The position numbers and the translations under genes were made by a program. Positions 1 through 7,275 of a DNA stretch of 10,349 nt are shown one piece after another. This stretch comes from CAZSNT01 sp964607765 (GTDB lineage Bacteria; Verrucomicrobiota; Lentisphaeria; Oligosphaerales; JABHEG01). The stretch covers positions 1-10,349 of the forward strand of contig CAZSNT010000257.1 of NCBI GenBank assembly GCA_964607765.1. Direction: 5' to 3'. Numbering within the stretch: position 1 is the stretch's first letter; each line of letters begins with the position of its first letter. The notes beneath the pieces were generated by a model. The model had not been told where the DNA came from and ran no database searches. It saw only the letters and a list, made by a program, of their open reading frames with translations.

Positions 1-97
1 TCAACGCTATCCGATTCTGCGCAACTGCAGCCATACACCCACTGTAGCGGGCGCTGTCCATTTTATCAGTCCGACTTATGAAATCGTGTCAGGCACA

Positions 98-133
98 AAG
101 GCCGGTGGGGGCCCGGAGCACAAAGTCGGCCTT
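98..133. repeat. Inverted repeat with embedded direct repeat, possible terminator or operator
   Basis: AAGGCCG at 98-104 is the exact reverse complement of CGGCCTT at 127-133, with a 22-base GC-rich loop. The octamer GCACAAAG occurs at 93-100 and again at 118-125. The downstream arm is followed by ATCTTA, not a run of T, so a classic intrinsic terminator is unlikely. It could be a regulator site or the end of an upstream transcript. The match is short enough to arise by chance in GC-rich DNA. Confidence 0.3.
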
Positions 134-175
134 ATCTTAGTGGCATTCCTGCGCAGGGTGTGCTTCACGAGCGGT

Positions 176-188
176 TGCACCGGGTGCA
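176..188. repeat. Short perfect inverted repeat TGCACC-G-GGTGCA
   Basis: Two 6-base arms are separated by one base, about 110 bases before the GTG start at 299 and just upstream of the AT-rich patch at 219-229. The position would suit a dimeric repressor or activator site. No regulator is encoded in the window to support this, so the role is speculative. Confidence 0.25.
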
Positions 189-284
189 CGGTCCCGATCG
201 GACTTTCCCGGGTGCGCGTGTAAATTAATGTCGTTGTTCGAGAGCACAGGAATCCAGCTGGGGTCCGCGACGGCACAGCACAGT

Positions 285-290
285 GAGAGG
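285..290 (+). promoter_or_regulatory. Ribosome binding site for the propeller gene
   Basis: GAGAGG lies 8 bases before the GTG at 299. It supports the GTG start, since no in-frame ATG with a comparable site occurs before the signal-peptide-like N-terminus. Confidence 0.6.
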
Positions 291-298
291 CAGATCTC

Positions 299-3200
299 GT
301 GAGTTTTGGAAGACTGAACAGACGTCCCCCGGGCAGCGCCTTCGTCTTGCTCAGTGTGTGCGCTGCGGGCGTGCTTCTTCTCGGCAGCAGCCCTGCGCCG
401 GGTGCGCTGCCTACGCTGCCCCCGCAGGCTCGAACTTCCGGCGGTCTGGTCGTGCACCTCGGCTGCGGCGATGGCACACGCACCGTCGCACTGCGCTCCA
501 GCGACGGCTGTGTCGTGCATGGGCTGGCCACGTCGCGGGCGCAGCTTCGCGCGGCACGTGAACAGGTACGCGCAACTGGCAGCTATGGCCCGGTCAGCAT
601 CGATCTCCTCCGCGGCCGGCGCCTGCCTTACGCCAACGGTTTGGTGAACCGAATCGCCGTTGACGAGCCGGAACTCGTTCCGCGTGCCGAACTCATGCGC
701 GTGCTGGCGCCAAACGGGATGGCCATGGTCCGCGACGGCGATGGCTGGAACTGCTGGCAGAAGCCATGGCCCGACAGCATCGACGAGTGGACCCACTTCA
801 TGCACGGGCCGGACAACAATGCGGTGGCGCGCGACACGACGGTGGGGCCGCCGGCGCACGTCCAATGGGTCGCCGGGCCGCTCTGGCAGCGCGAACACGA
901 TGTCGCTCCCAGTGTGTCGGCACTTGTCTCCGCGCGCGGACGACTCTTCTACATCGCGGAAGAGGGCCCCGTGGGCATCATCGATGAGCGTGTCCCGGAT
1001 CGGTATGTCATTATCGCCCGGGACGCTTTCAACGGAACGCAGCTCTGGAAGCGGCGTATGGGACCAGGCTTCTCAACTCGCGTTATCTGGGGACATATTC
1101 CGGTCCACCTGCAGCGGCGGCTGGTGGCGGTCGGGGAACGCCTGTACGTCACGCCGGAGCTTGGCGCACCAGTCGTGGCCCTCGATGCAGCGACAGGCGA
1201 GACGGTACGGACCTATGACGGTACCGAGCACACCAGCGAGATCGTCTGCGACCGCGGCGTGCTGGCTCTTGTCATCCGGAAGGAGGAAGCCACGGACGGG
1301 CTGCTGGCCGGGCGGGAACGGACCCGGTTCCGCCGGGGATTCACCGGGCCCGTCGGCGGTGGCAGCGCCGTTATGGCCGTGGACGTCGACACGGGCGTGT
1401 GCCGGTGGCGCCACGAACGCGCTGCCGTGCCCATGACGCTGGCGCAGCGGGGTGACCGAGTTTTCTTCGTCGAAGCAGAGAACGTCGTCTGCCTCGACGC
1501 GGCCGACGGGAAAGAGCTCTGGCAGACGTCGTTCCCCGCCAAAGCGCTGGTCGTGACCGAGGACCTGGTGCTGTGCGTGTCCGACCGCAACACCAAGCAG
1601 TACAGCGGCGGAGCGAAGACCGTTCGCATTCAGGCTCTCTCAGTGGCGGATGGGCGCACGGTGTGGAGCGCGTCCGGGGATTGCCTGCCGAACTTCAACT
1701 TCTTCTACGTCCCTGTCGACATGTTCGTGGCCCAAGGGCAAGTTTGGGCCTTGGCGGACGGCATCGAGTGGAACAAAAAGCCGGGCACGGGGCATTTGCT
1801 CGGGCTGGATCTGAGTACCGGCACGGAGACCAGTCGCTTCCCGCTGGCCGGAGCCTTCACTGCCGGGCACCACACCCGCTGCTACAAAGGGAAGGCGACC
1901 GACACATACCTGCTGCTCAACAAGCGCGGCATCGAGTTCCTGGATATCTCCGGCACGGGCGCGGTGGAGCAGCACCAGTGGATTCGCGGCGCGTGTCGGT
2001 ACGGGATCCTGCCCTGCAATGGGCTCATCTACGCACCGCCGCACGCGTGTGGCTGTTACCCCGGTGCCAAGCTCGACGGGTTCCACGCACTGGCCCCGAA
2101 CCGGGAGTCGGGGAAGGTAGACACTGCCGCGCCGTTGGAAACAGGCCCTGCCTACGGCGACCACTACGTTCCCGCGTCCACACCACCCGTCCCCGAGCCG
2201 GACGCGTGGCCGACGTATCGGCACGATTCAAAGCGAACCGGCGCCAGTCCTGTCGTTGTTCAGTCTGACCTGACTCCGTGCTGGGACATCGACATCGGCG
2301 GGAAACTGAGCGCGCCGACGGCTGCCGGCGGCCGTGTCTACATTGCCGCGGTCGACCGGCACACGGTCCACTGCTTTGACGCCGCTGACGGGCGGGAGCA
2401 GTGGCGCTTTGTCACCGGCAGCAGAATCGACTCGCCGCCCACCGTTCACGAGGACCTGCTGCTGGTGGGCTCGCGCGATGGGGCCTGCTACTGTCTGGAC
2501 GCAGAGACCGGCGCGCTGGTGTGGCGTTTCCGCGCAGCCCCGGAAGAACGGATGGTCGGCGCGCACGGACAGCTCGAATCGGCGTGGCCGCTGTTCGGCA
2601 GTGTGCTGGTCAACAAGGGCGTGGTCTACGTGGTCGCGGGCCGCTCCTCTTTCGTCGATGGCGGCATGATCGCGTACGGGCTGGACGCGAGGTCCGGCCG
2701 GGTCCGGTACCGCACGCGTCTGGCCGGGCCAAAGCCTTCCGAGCCGGGCATTGTGACAACGGCCGGACGAATGCCCGGAGCGCTGCCCGATATCCTCAGC
2801 ACGGACGGCGAGCATCTGTACCTGCGGCATGTCCAGTTGCCGTTCGACCTGGCAGACGCCTCCGCCCCCGCGTCTCTGTCCTGGGGAATAAAGAGCGAAA
2901 CTCACCTGATGGCCGGCTCGGGCTACCTCGACGACAGCCTGTTTAATCGGACCACCTGGCAGTACGGCGGCCGCATCGACCGCAGCCAGCTCCTGGTGAT
3001 CGACGGCAGCGATGTCTACGGGCTGCGAATGTACTGGGGCGTTTCGTGGAACTGCCCTGTGTTCAAGCCCGGCGAAGGATATCTGGTATTCCGGCAGAAC
3101 GTGGCCAAGCCCGTTCCAAAGCCGCCGCCACAGAAACGCAAGGTCCTCATCAGAATCCCCTTCGAACGGTACAGCTGGCACAGCCGCGTGCCGGTCCGCG

Positions 3201-3523
3201 TCGGGGCCATGGTTCTCACCGGGGCAGGGGATGGCGGCGCCCGTGGGGCGGCCGGAGAACGGGCTGGCGCGAAGCGGCTCTTCGTGGCGGGACAGCCGGA
3301 CGAGATTGATCCCGACGACCCGTTCGCCACCTTCGAAGGGCGCAAGGGCGGGATGCTGCTGGCCATGTCCGCGGAGACCGGTGAGGTGCAGCACGAACAT
3401 CGACTCGATGCGCCACCCGTGTGGGATGGCATGATGGCGTACCGGAACCGGCTGGTCATGGCCCTGCAGTCGGGGCATCTGGTCTGTCTCGGGGCGCCGA
3501 CTGAAGGGGAGAGCAGCCGATGA
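299..3523 (+). CDS. Exported PQQ-type beta-propeller protein with N-terminal methyltransferase-like domain
   Basis: This 1074-residue protein starts at GTG. Residues 1-37 look like a signal peptide: Arg-rich start, hydrophobic core at about 14-29 (AFVLLSVCAAGVLLLG), then small residues. Residues 49-145 resemble a shortened class I SAM-methyltransferase fold, with motif HLGCGDG at 53-59 and a late strand at LAPNGMAMV (136-144). The acidic residue usually found after beta-2 (GLD) reads GLA here, and the domain is short, so catalysis is doubtful. A linker with DEWTHFMHG (162-170) and VGPPAHVQW (182-190) follows, typical of the planctomycete fusion family as I remember it. Propeller region 1 spans about 200-600, with blades ending in motifs such as LDAATGETV (295-303) and LDAADGKELW (399-408). 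Region 2 begins at WPTYRHDSKRTG (637-648) and continues with FDAADGREQW (693-702) and LDAETGALVW (733-742). BamB-like propellers usually scaffold rather than catalyse. The 3' end overlaps the next gene by ATGA, implying translational coupling. Domain calls are firm; function and ligand are unknown. Confidence 0.93.
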   Translation: MSFGRLNRRPPGSAFVLLSVCAAGVLLLGSSPAPGALPTLPPQARTSGGLVVHLGCGDGTRTVALRSSDGCVVHGLATSRAQLRAAREQVRATGSYGPVSIDLLRGRRLPYANGLVNRIAVDEPELVPRAELMRVLAPNGMAMVRDGDGWNCWQKPWPDSIDEWTHFMHGPDNNAVARDTTVGPPAHVQWVAGPLWQREHDVAPSVSALVSARGRLFYIAEEGPVGIIDERVPDRYVIIARDAFNGTQLWKRRMGPGFSTRVIWGHIPVHLQRRLVAVGERLYVTPELGAPVVALDAATGETVRTYDGTEHTSEIVCDRGVLALVIRKEEATDGLLAGRERTRFRRGFTGPVGGGSAVMAVDVDTGVCRWRHERAAVPMTLAQRGDRVFFVEAENVVCLDAADGKELWQTSFPAKALVVTEDLVLCVSDRNTKQYSGGAKTVRIQALSVADGRTVWSASGDCLPNFNFFYVPVDMFVAQGQVWALADGIEWNKKPGTGHLLGLDLSTGTETSRFPLAGAFTAGHHTRCYKGKATDTYLLLNKRGIEFLDISGTGAVEQHQWIRGACRYGILPCNGLIYAPPHACGCYPGAKLDGFHALAPNRESGKVDTAAPLETGPAYGDHYVPASTPPVPEPDAWPTYRHDSKRTGASPVVVQSDLTPCWDIDIGGKLSAPTAAGGRVYIAAVDRHTVHCFDAADGREQWRFVTGSRIDSPPTVHEDLLLVGSRDGACYCLDAETGALVWRFRAAPEERMVGAHGQLESAWPLFGSVLVNKGVVYVVAGRSSFVDGGMIAYGLDARSGRVRYRTRLAGPKPSEPGIVTTAGRMPGALPDILSTDGEHLYLRHVQLPFDLADASAPASLSWGIKSETHLMAGSGYLDDSLFNRTTWQYGGRIDRSQLLVIDGSDVYGLRMYWGVSWNCPVFKPGEGYLVFRQNVAKPVPKPPPQKRKVLIRIPFERYSWHSRVPVRVGAMVLTGAGDGGARGAAGERAGAKRLFVAGQPDEIDPDDPFATFEGRKGGMLLAMSAETGEVQHEHRLDAPPVWDGMMAYRNRLVMALQSGHLVCLGAPTEGESSR

Positions 3524-5388
3524 AGCCGACGTTCTCGACACTGGCACTGCTGTTCTTCGCGAGCATCGGTATGCGGTTGCCCGCCCAACACCCGGCCGCT
3601 CATTGGGACTTCGAGGGGAGGGACGCCTCAGTGGCTGCGGAGTCCGCAAAACGCGGCCATGATCTCGCGCTGCAGGGCGTGCAGCGCGTTCACGGCGCCA
3701 TTGGGAAAGGGATCTACTTCCTCGGGGCACAGTCTTCCGCCCGCGGCGCACTGCCGGAGGCGTTGCAGTCCCCGCAGGCCGTGACTGTCGAGGCCTGGGT
3801 CAGGCCCGACAGCGTCTCCGCCGGCGTGGAAGGCGCAGGCATTGTCAATGCCGGCAACTACCTGATGCGTATCACGCGCGGCACGCCCTCGTTCCACGTG
3901 TTCACCAGCCGCTGGCGCCCCGTGCTCGCCGAGTCGAAGGCCCAGGAAGGGCGGTGGCTCCACCTTGTCGGCACCTACGATGGCGCCCGGATGTGCATCT
4001 ACGTGAATGGCGCGCTCGCGGGCACGGTCGAGCGTCAGGGCGCCATTCCGCGGTCAGCCAGCCCGTTGGTCCTCGGCCGGCAGGCCAGCCCGTTCATCGG
4101 TGTCATTGACGAGGTCCGCGTCACCTTGCGGTGCCTGACCGCGTCGGACGTGAAGGCGCGGTTTGACGCCTGTTGCCGCCAGCTCAATCCCGGCATCGAG
4201 CCGGGCGTATCGAAGCACGAGTATGAAGGCCCGTACCGCGAACCCGCGTTCCTGCCGGAGCCGCCCCCCGCACTGCAGCCGTTTGCCCGGAAAAGGGCGG
4301 TCGGTCGAGCCCCGGAACAGGTAGGCGAGTCGCTCCTGACTGTGCAGACTGCTCTCTGTTGTTCGGAAACGACGACCGAAGAAGAAGCGCGTGCGCATCT
4401 GTCTCAGCGCTGGCCCGCGGCCGGGAAGTTGGGATGCGGCCGCCTGTTGCTGTGGCCGCTGCCGGGATCGAGGAACGAATGGCAGGCTTTTGACCAGGCC
4501 ATGGGGACGCCGCAGCCGAGCGGCGTGATCGTGACCGTTCCCGTTCCTGCTCACCTCGCGGCGATGCGCGCGGTGTGGCGACGGCTGGCTCCGAACGCTG
4601 AGCGCCTGACAACACTGGCGCTCGAGAACGGCATGCCGGAGGACCCGGCCGCGCCTTTGGCGTCCTGGGGCCGGTTGTGGGATGATCGGGAGTGGCTTGC
4701 CGCCGCGACGGAGCTTCGGCGGCACGCGCCCCCGTCAACGCGCATCGCACTGGCGCGCCTGCCATTGCTCGGCGACGGTGCGCTGGAGCAACTCGCCAGC
4801 GTGGCCGCAACAGCAGAGGGCGTCGCTGCTGCGATCAGCGTGTACGTGACCGTTGCGGACGCCTCCGAAGCCCAGATCGAAGCGGCCCTGCGGAGTGCGC
4901 AGGGCGTCTGTCGCAGGCATGCCCTGAGGTTGTTGCTCGACGCCGCGTGTCCCACCACGCGTGTGCCCGAGCCTGAGCGCAGCACCCGATTCCTGCGGCT
5001 TCTCGCAGTCTGTCACCAGCTTCGTGTGCCGGTCACATGGTGGAACGGCGACGGGTTCGGGACATTGGACCGGCACGGACAGCACACGCGCCTGTCCTAC
5101 ACGGTCCAGGCATGGCAGAGCCTGGTCGACGCGCCCGCCGAGGAGCCGAGCGGTGAGGTGACCAGCACGGGGACTCGCATTGTTCGCTGGCGCGACGGCC
5201 ACGCACGGCCCTACGTCGCCTGGTGGCGGCCCACTGCCGGACAGGATGAGATCGGATCTGCGCAGATTCAGCTGCCCGCCGCTGCCGTGGCTCTGGACCC
5301 CCTGCACGCCCGCGAGCTGGTTCTGCCTGAGTCAGGGCCCGTGCCTGTCTGCAGGTGGCCCCTGGTCGCTCGGGGAAGCGCGTGGTAG
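3520..5388 (+). CDS. Exported LamG-like lectin domain protein with probable degenerate TIM-barrel C-terminal region
   Basis: This is a 622-residue protein whose ATG overlaps the previous stop; GGGGAG at 3506-3511 is 8 bases upstream. Residues 1-22 look like a signal peptide (hydrophobic core TLALLFFASIG). Residues 27-218 match a concanavalin-like LamG (Laminin_G_3) jelly roll: HWDFEG near the start, VTVEAWVRP at 88-96, WLHLVGTYDG at 146-155, IYVNGALAG at 160-168 and the closing IDEVRV at 196-201. Such domains usually bind carbohydrate. Residues 270-540 alternate hydrophobic strands and helices like a (beta/alpha) barrel: LLLWPLP (309-315), LALEN (366-370), LLLDAA (471-476), VTWWNGDGFG (505-514). 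The last 75 residues look like a small beta-sandwich ending in PVPVCRWPL. That layout recalls clan GH-A glycosidases, but I see no clear pair of catalytic glutamates, so it may be inactive or very divergent. The lectin call is confident; the barrel call is inference. Confidence 0.88.
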   Translation: MKPTFSTLALLFFASIGMRLPAQHPAAHWDFEGRDASVAAESAKRGHDLALQGVQRVHGAIGKGIYFLGAQSSARGALPEALQSPQAVTVEAWVRPDSVSAGVEGAGIVNAGNYLMRITRGTPSFHVFTSRWRPVLAESKAQEGRWLHLVGTYDGARMCIYVNGALAGTVERQGAIPRSASPLVLGRQASPFIGVIDEVRVTLRCLTASDVKARFDACCRQLNPGIEPGVSKHEYEGPYREPAFLPEPPPALQPFARKRAVGRAPEQVGESLLTVQTALCCSETTTEEEARAHLSQRWPAAGKLGCGRLLLWPLPGSRNEWQAFDQAMGTPQPSGVIVTVPVPAHLAAMRAVWRRLAPNAERLTTLALENGMPEDPAAPLASWGRLWDDREWLAAATELRRHAPPSTRIALARLPLLGDGALEQLASVAATAEGVAAAISVYVTVADASEAQIEAALRSAQGVCRRHALRLLLDAACPTTRVPEPERSTRFLRLLAVCHQLRVPVTWWNGDGFGTLDRHGQHTRLSYTVQAWQSLVDAPAEEPSGEVTSTGTRIVRWRDGHARPYVAWWRPTAGQDEIGSAQIQLPAAAVALDPLHARELVLPESGPVPVCRWPLVARGSAW

Positions 5389-5476
5389 GTCGTGTTTTGT
5401 AAGATGGCGGCTGTCGACTACTTTAGGGAATACTCGGTCGCGTTCGGTTTCCGTATACGTTTTTCGCCAAAGCAGT

Positions 5477-5480
5477 GGAG
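5477..5480 (+). promoter_or_regulatory. Ribosome binding site fixing the start of the membrane protein gene
   Basis: GGAG lies 5 bases before ATG 5486 and 8 before ATG 5489. The frame is open back to 5180, but that part overlaps the end of the preceding gene in another frame and lacks a good site. The site and the immediately following transmembrane segment put the true start at 5486 or 5489. Confidence 0.55.
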
Positions 5481-5485
5481 TGATC

Positions 5486-6157
5486 ATGATGTCGATAGCT
5501 GTGCTGGGGTTGCTTGTTCTGGGTGTCATCGTAGTGGTGGGGGGCGTGGTCGCGTTGTTCGGCGGCGGGAACGGCGGGGGCGGCGTAGTTGTGCTGCTTT
5601 CTCTGTGCGGCGCTGCTTTCCTGGCCCTCTTGGGGCTCGGGTTCATCTTCTTCTTCAGCCTTCGGTCGAGCCCTGCCACAACGTCGATGCCGCCGCCCGT
5701 GCCGCCCATCAGGGAAACGTTGGCCGTATCAATGCCCGGTGCCGGCAGCAATCTGGTGACCTTCAGGGCCACGTTCGAGGGAGTGTCGGATGCTCAGGCC
5801 ACGGCGCTGCAAAGGCTCTTTGCCGACCACATACATGCTGAACTGCAGAAGCTCCCCGGAGTTACCACGTCACATTCATCGCTGACCTCCGGCTTGGCCG
5901 GCAGCTCAGGCGAGCTGAATGCCACGCTCACTTCGGACACGGGGGATTTGGATATGGTGAACGAGGCGGCCGCAGCGATGCGCAGCGCTTTGGTGGCTGC
6001 GATCAATGATGCCGGGCTGGCCGAGAAGGTGATAGTGTCGATGACCAGCAACGCCCACCACAGCACCATGACGCCCGCTCCGTCCACACCGGTGCCGATG
6101 TCCGTGCCGCCCCCGCCGGTAGTCGAGGCCGCTCCGGCGTTGTCACCCGCGCAGTGA
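5486..6157 (+). CDS. Unrecognised small membrane protein with two transmembrane helices and a soluble domain
   Basis: This 223-residue protein belongs to no family I recognise. Two hydrophobic segments (about residues 4-25 and 34-58) are joined by a glycine-rich turn, GGGNGGGG (26-33), forming a hairpin anchor. A Ser/Pro linker (61-76) leads to a compact domain of about 80-190 with alternating strands and amphipathic helices: VTFRATFEGVSDAQATALQRLF at the start and NEAAAAMRSALVAAI near 159-173. The tail (196-223) is rich in Pro, Ala, Ser and Val and probably disordered. There is no enzymatic motif. Both ends of the hairpin would lie on the same side of the membrane; which side cannot be told. 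The ATG pair at 5486/5489 leaves a one-codon uncertainty. The gene is co-oriented with its neighbours, with 97 bp before and 64 bp after it. The coding call is supported by the coherent membrane and domain pattern; function is unknown. Confidence 0.72.
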   Translation: MMSIAVLGLLVLGVIVVVGGVVALFGGGNGGGGVVVLLSLCGAAFLALLGLGFIFFFSLRSSPATTSMPPPVPPIRETLAVSMPGAGSNLVTFRATFEGVSDAQATALQRLFADHIHAELQKLPGVTTSHSSLTSGLAGSSGELNATLTSDTGDLDMVNEAAAAMRSALVAAINDAGLAEKVIVSMTSNAHHSTMTPAPSTPVPMSVPPPPVVEAAPALSPAQ

Positions 6158-6210
6158 CATGGGATTGGCAGCGGCAAACTCGGTGTGAAGAGTGGGATCA
6201 AGTGACAGAC

Positions 6211-6215
6211 AGGAG
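6211..6215 (+). promoter_or_regulatory. Ribosome binding site deciding the esterase start
   Basis: AGGAG lies 6 bases before ATG 6222. An in-frame GTG at 6192 would add ten polar residues ahead of the signal peptide and has no comparable site, so 6222 is preferred. Confidence 0.65.
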
Positions 6216-6221
6216 AGACAG

Positions 6222-7208
6222 ATGAGAGCAAGAGATATCCGAGGCGCTGCACTCGCGGTTGTTCTCGTGTTCGCGAGTGGTCTCGGCAACGCCGAGAAGG
6301 CGAAACAAGCCACGGCTCGAAAGCGTCCGAAGAAGCCGGACGTGTACGGTGCCTCTGTTCCCAAACCCACGCTGGCCGAGGTGCGTTACGGCGAGCACGC
6401 GCGGCACGTCCTTGACTTCTGGAAAGCCGAGTCGGACACGCCGACGCCGCTTGCCTTTGTCATCCACGGCGGCGGCTGGACGGGCGGGTCGAAGGAGCGC
6501 CTGAGTCGTTTTGCAGATGCACCGGCGTTGCTCAAGGCGGGCATCTCCGTGGTGGCGATCAACTATCGATACGTGACGCAGGCGTCGGCGGCCGGTATCA
6601 CGCCGCCCGTGAAGGCGCCGCTGCACGATGCGGCACGCGCGTTGCAGTTCGTACGCAGCAAGGCGGCGGAGTGGAACATCGACAGGGCGCGCATTGGCGC
6701 GGCGGGTGGCTCGGCGGGGGCCTGCTCGAGCCTGTGGCTGGCGTTCCACGATGACCTGGCCGATCCCGACAGTGATGACCCGGTGGCCCGCGAATCCACC
6801 CGGCTGTGGTGTGCTGCCGTCACAGGCGCGCAAACCACGCTCGATCCGAAGCAGATGAAGGAGTGGACGCCGAACAGTCGCTACGGCGGGCACGCATTCG
6901 GGCGCCGTCCGTTCGCGCAGTTCCTTGCCGGGCGCGACAAGATCCTGCCATGGATCGCGGAGTACTCGCCGTACGCACTCGTCACCGCCGATGATCCGCC
7001 GGTGTACCTGGCGTATGGCAGACCGCCCGCGCTCGGCCAGAATCAGAAGGACCCCACCCACACGTCCAACTTCGGCGTGAAGCTGCAGGAGCACTGCGCC
7101 GCGACCGGCGTCCACTGCGAACTCGTGTACCCGGATGCCCCGAACATCACGCACCAGACGCCCACGGACTTCCTGATCGCTACGCTCAAAGGCGACACGG
7201 ACCGCTGA
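6222..7208 (+). CDS. Exported alpha/beta hydrolase, BD-FAE/acetylesterase-like
   Basis: This 328-residue protein starts with a likely signal peptide (residues 1-24, core AALAVVLVFASGLG, cleavage near GNA-E), followed by a basic linker (KRPKKPD). The serine-hydrolase fold is clear. The oxyanion motif HGGGW is at 82-86, preceded by the strand LAFVI. NYRYV (114-118) is the usual second strand of this group. The nucleophile elbow GGSAG is at 162-166, with Ser164 as nucleophile. The likely catalytic acid is Asp277 and the likely histidine His311 (in PNITHQTP), by order and spacing. HGGGW plus this elbow is typical of carboxylesterases of the BD-FAE/Abhydrolase_3 group, which remove acetyl or feruloyl esters from plant polysaccharides or act on small esters. 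The sequence between the last strand and Asp277 is a little longer than usual. Family call is strong; substrate is inferred only from the neighbours. Confidence 0.9.
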   Translation: MRARDIRGAALAVVLVFASGLGNAEKAKQATARKRPKKPDVYGASVPKPTLAEVRYGEHARHVLDFWKAESDTPTPLAFVIHGGGWTGGSKERLSRFADAPALLKAGISVVAINYRYVTQASAAGITPPVKAPLHDAARALQFVRSKAAEWNIDRARIGAAGGSAGACSSLWLAFHDDLADPDSDDPVARESTRLWCAAVTGAQTTLDPKQMKEWTPNSRYGGHAFGRRPFAQFLAGRDKILPWIAEYSPYALVTADDPPVYLAYGRPPALGQNQKDPTHTSNFGVKLQEHCAATGVHCELVYPDAPNITHQTPTDFLIATLKGDTDR

Positions 7209-7275
7209 ACAGTGCCGTTGACGGACCTGATTTGCTCTGCATGCCTTGCCCGGCCTTACCAGGGAGAAGCCCACC

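Larger units (their letters stand above)
1..298. other. Leader region upstream of the gene cluster, no convincing gene
   Basis: No reading frame here gives a recognisable protein. One + frame stays open from base 2 to a stop at 221-223, but its translation is rich in Cys, Arg and Gly and resembles no family I know. What is visible: a 7-bp inverted repeat AAGGCCG (98-104) / CGGCCTT (127-133); a direct repeat GCACAAAG at 93-100 and 118-125; a 13-base inverted repeat TGCACC-G-GGTGCA at 176-188; an 8-base palindrome CCGATCGG at 194-201; and an AT-rich patch TGTAAATTAAT at 219-229, about 70 bases before the first start codon. The AT-rich patch could be a -10 region, but no good -35 box precedes it. 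Promoter and operator roles are inference only. Confidence 0.5.

Noticed and set aside
2..223. Possible 3' end of an upstream + strand gene
   Set aside because: The frame is open to the stop at 221-223, but the translation has no family character and the region is full of small repeats. A real gene end cannot be supported from this fragment.
137..898. 253-codon open frame on the - strand crossing the leader
   Set aside because: Most of it is antisense to the propeller gene's N-terminal domain. It has an Arg/Ala/His-rich composition and no motif.
2228..3751. 507-codon open frame on the - strand
   Set aside because: It is antisense to the propeller gene, which has clear domains throughout. 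The translation is Arg/Pro/His-rich with no motif, as expected for a shadow frame in GC-rich coding DNA.
5180..5485. N-terminal extension of the membrane protein frame
   Set aside because: It overlaps the end of the LamG gene in another frame and has no ribosome binding site. The good site before 5486 and the helix that follows at once mark the true start.
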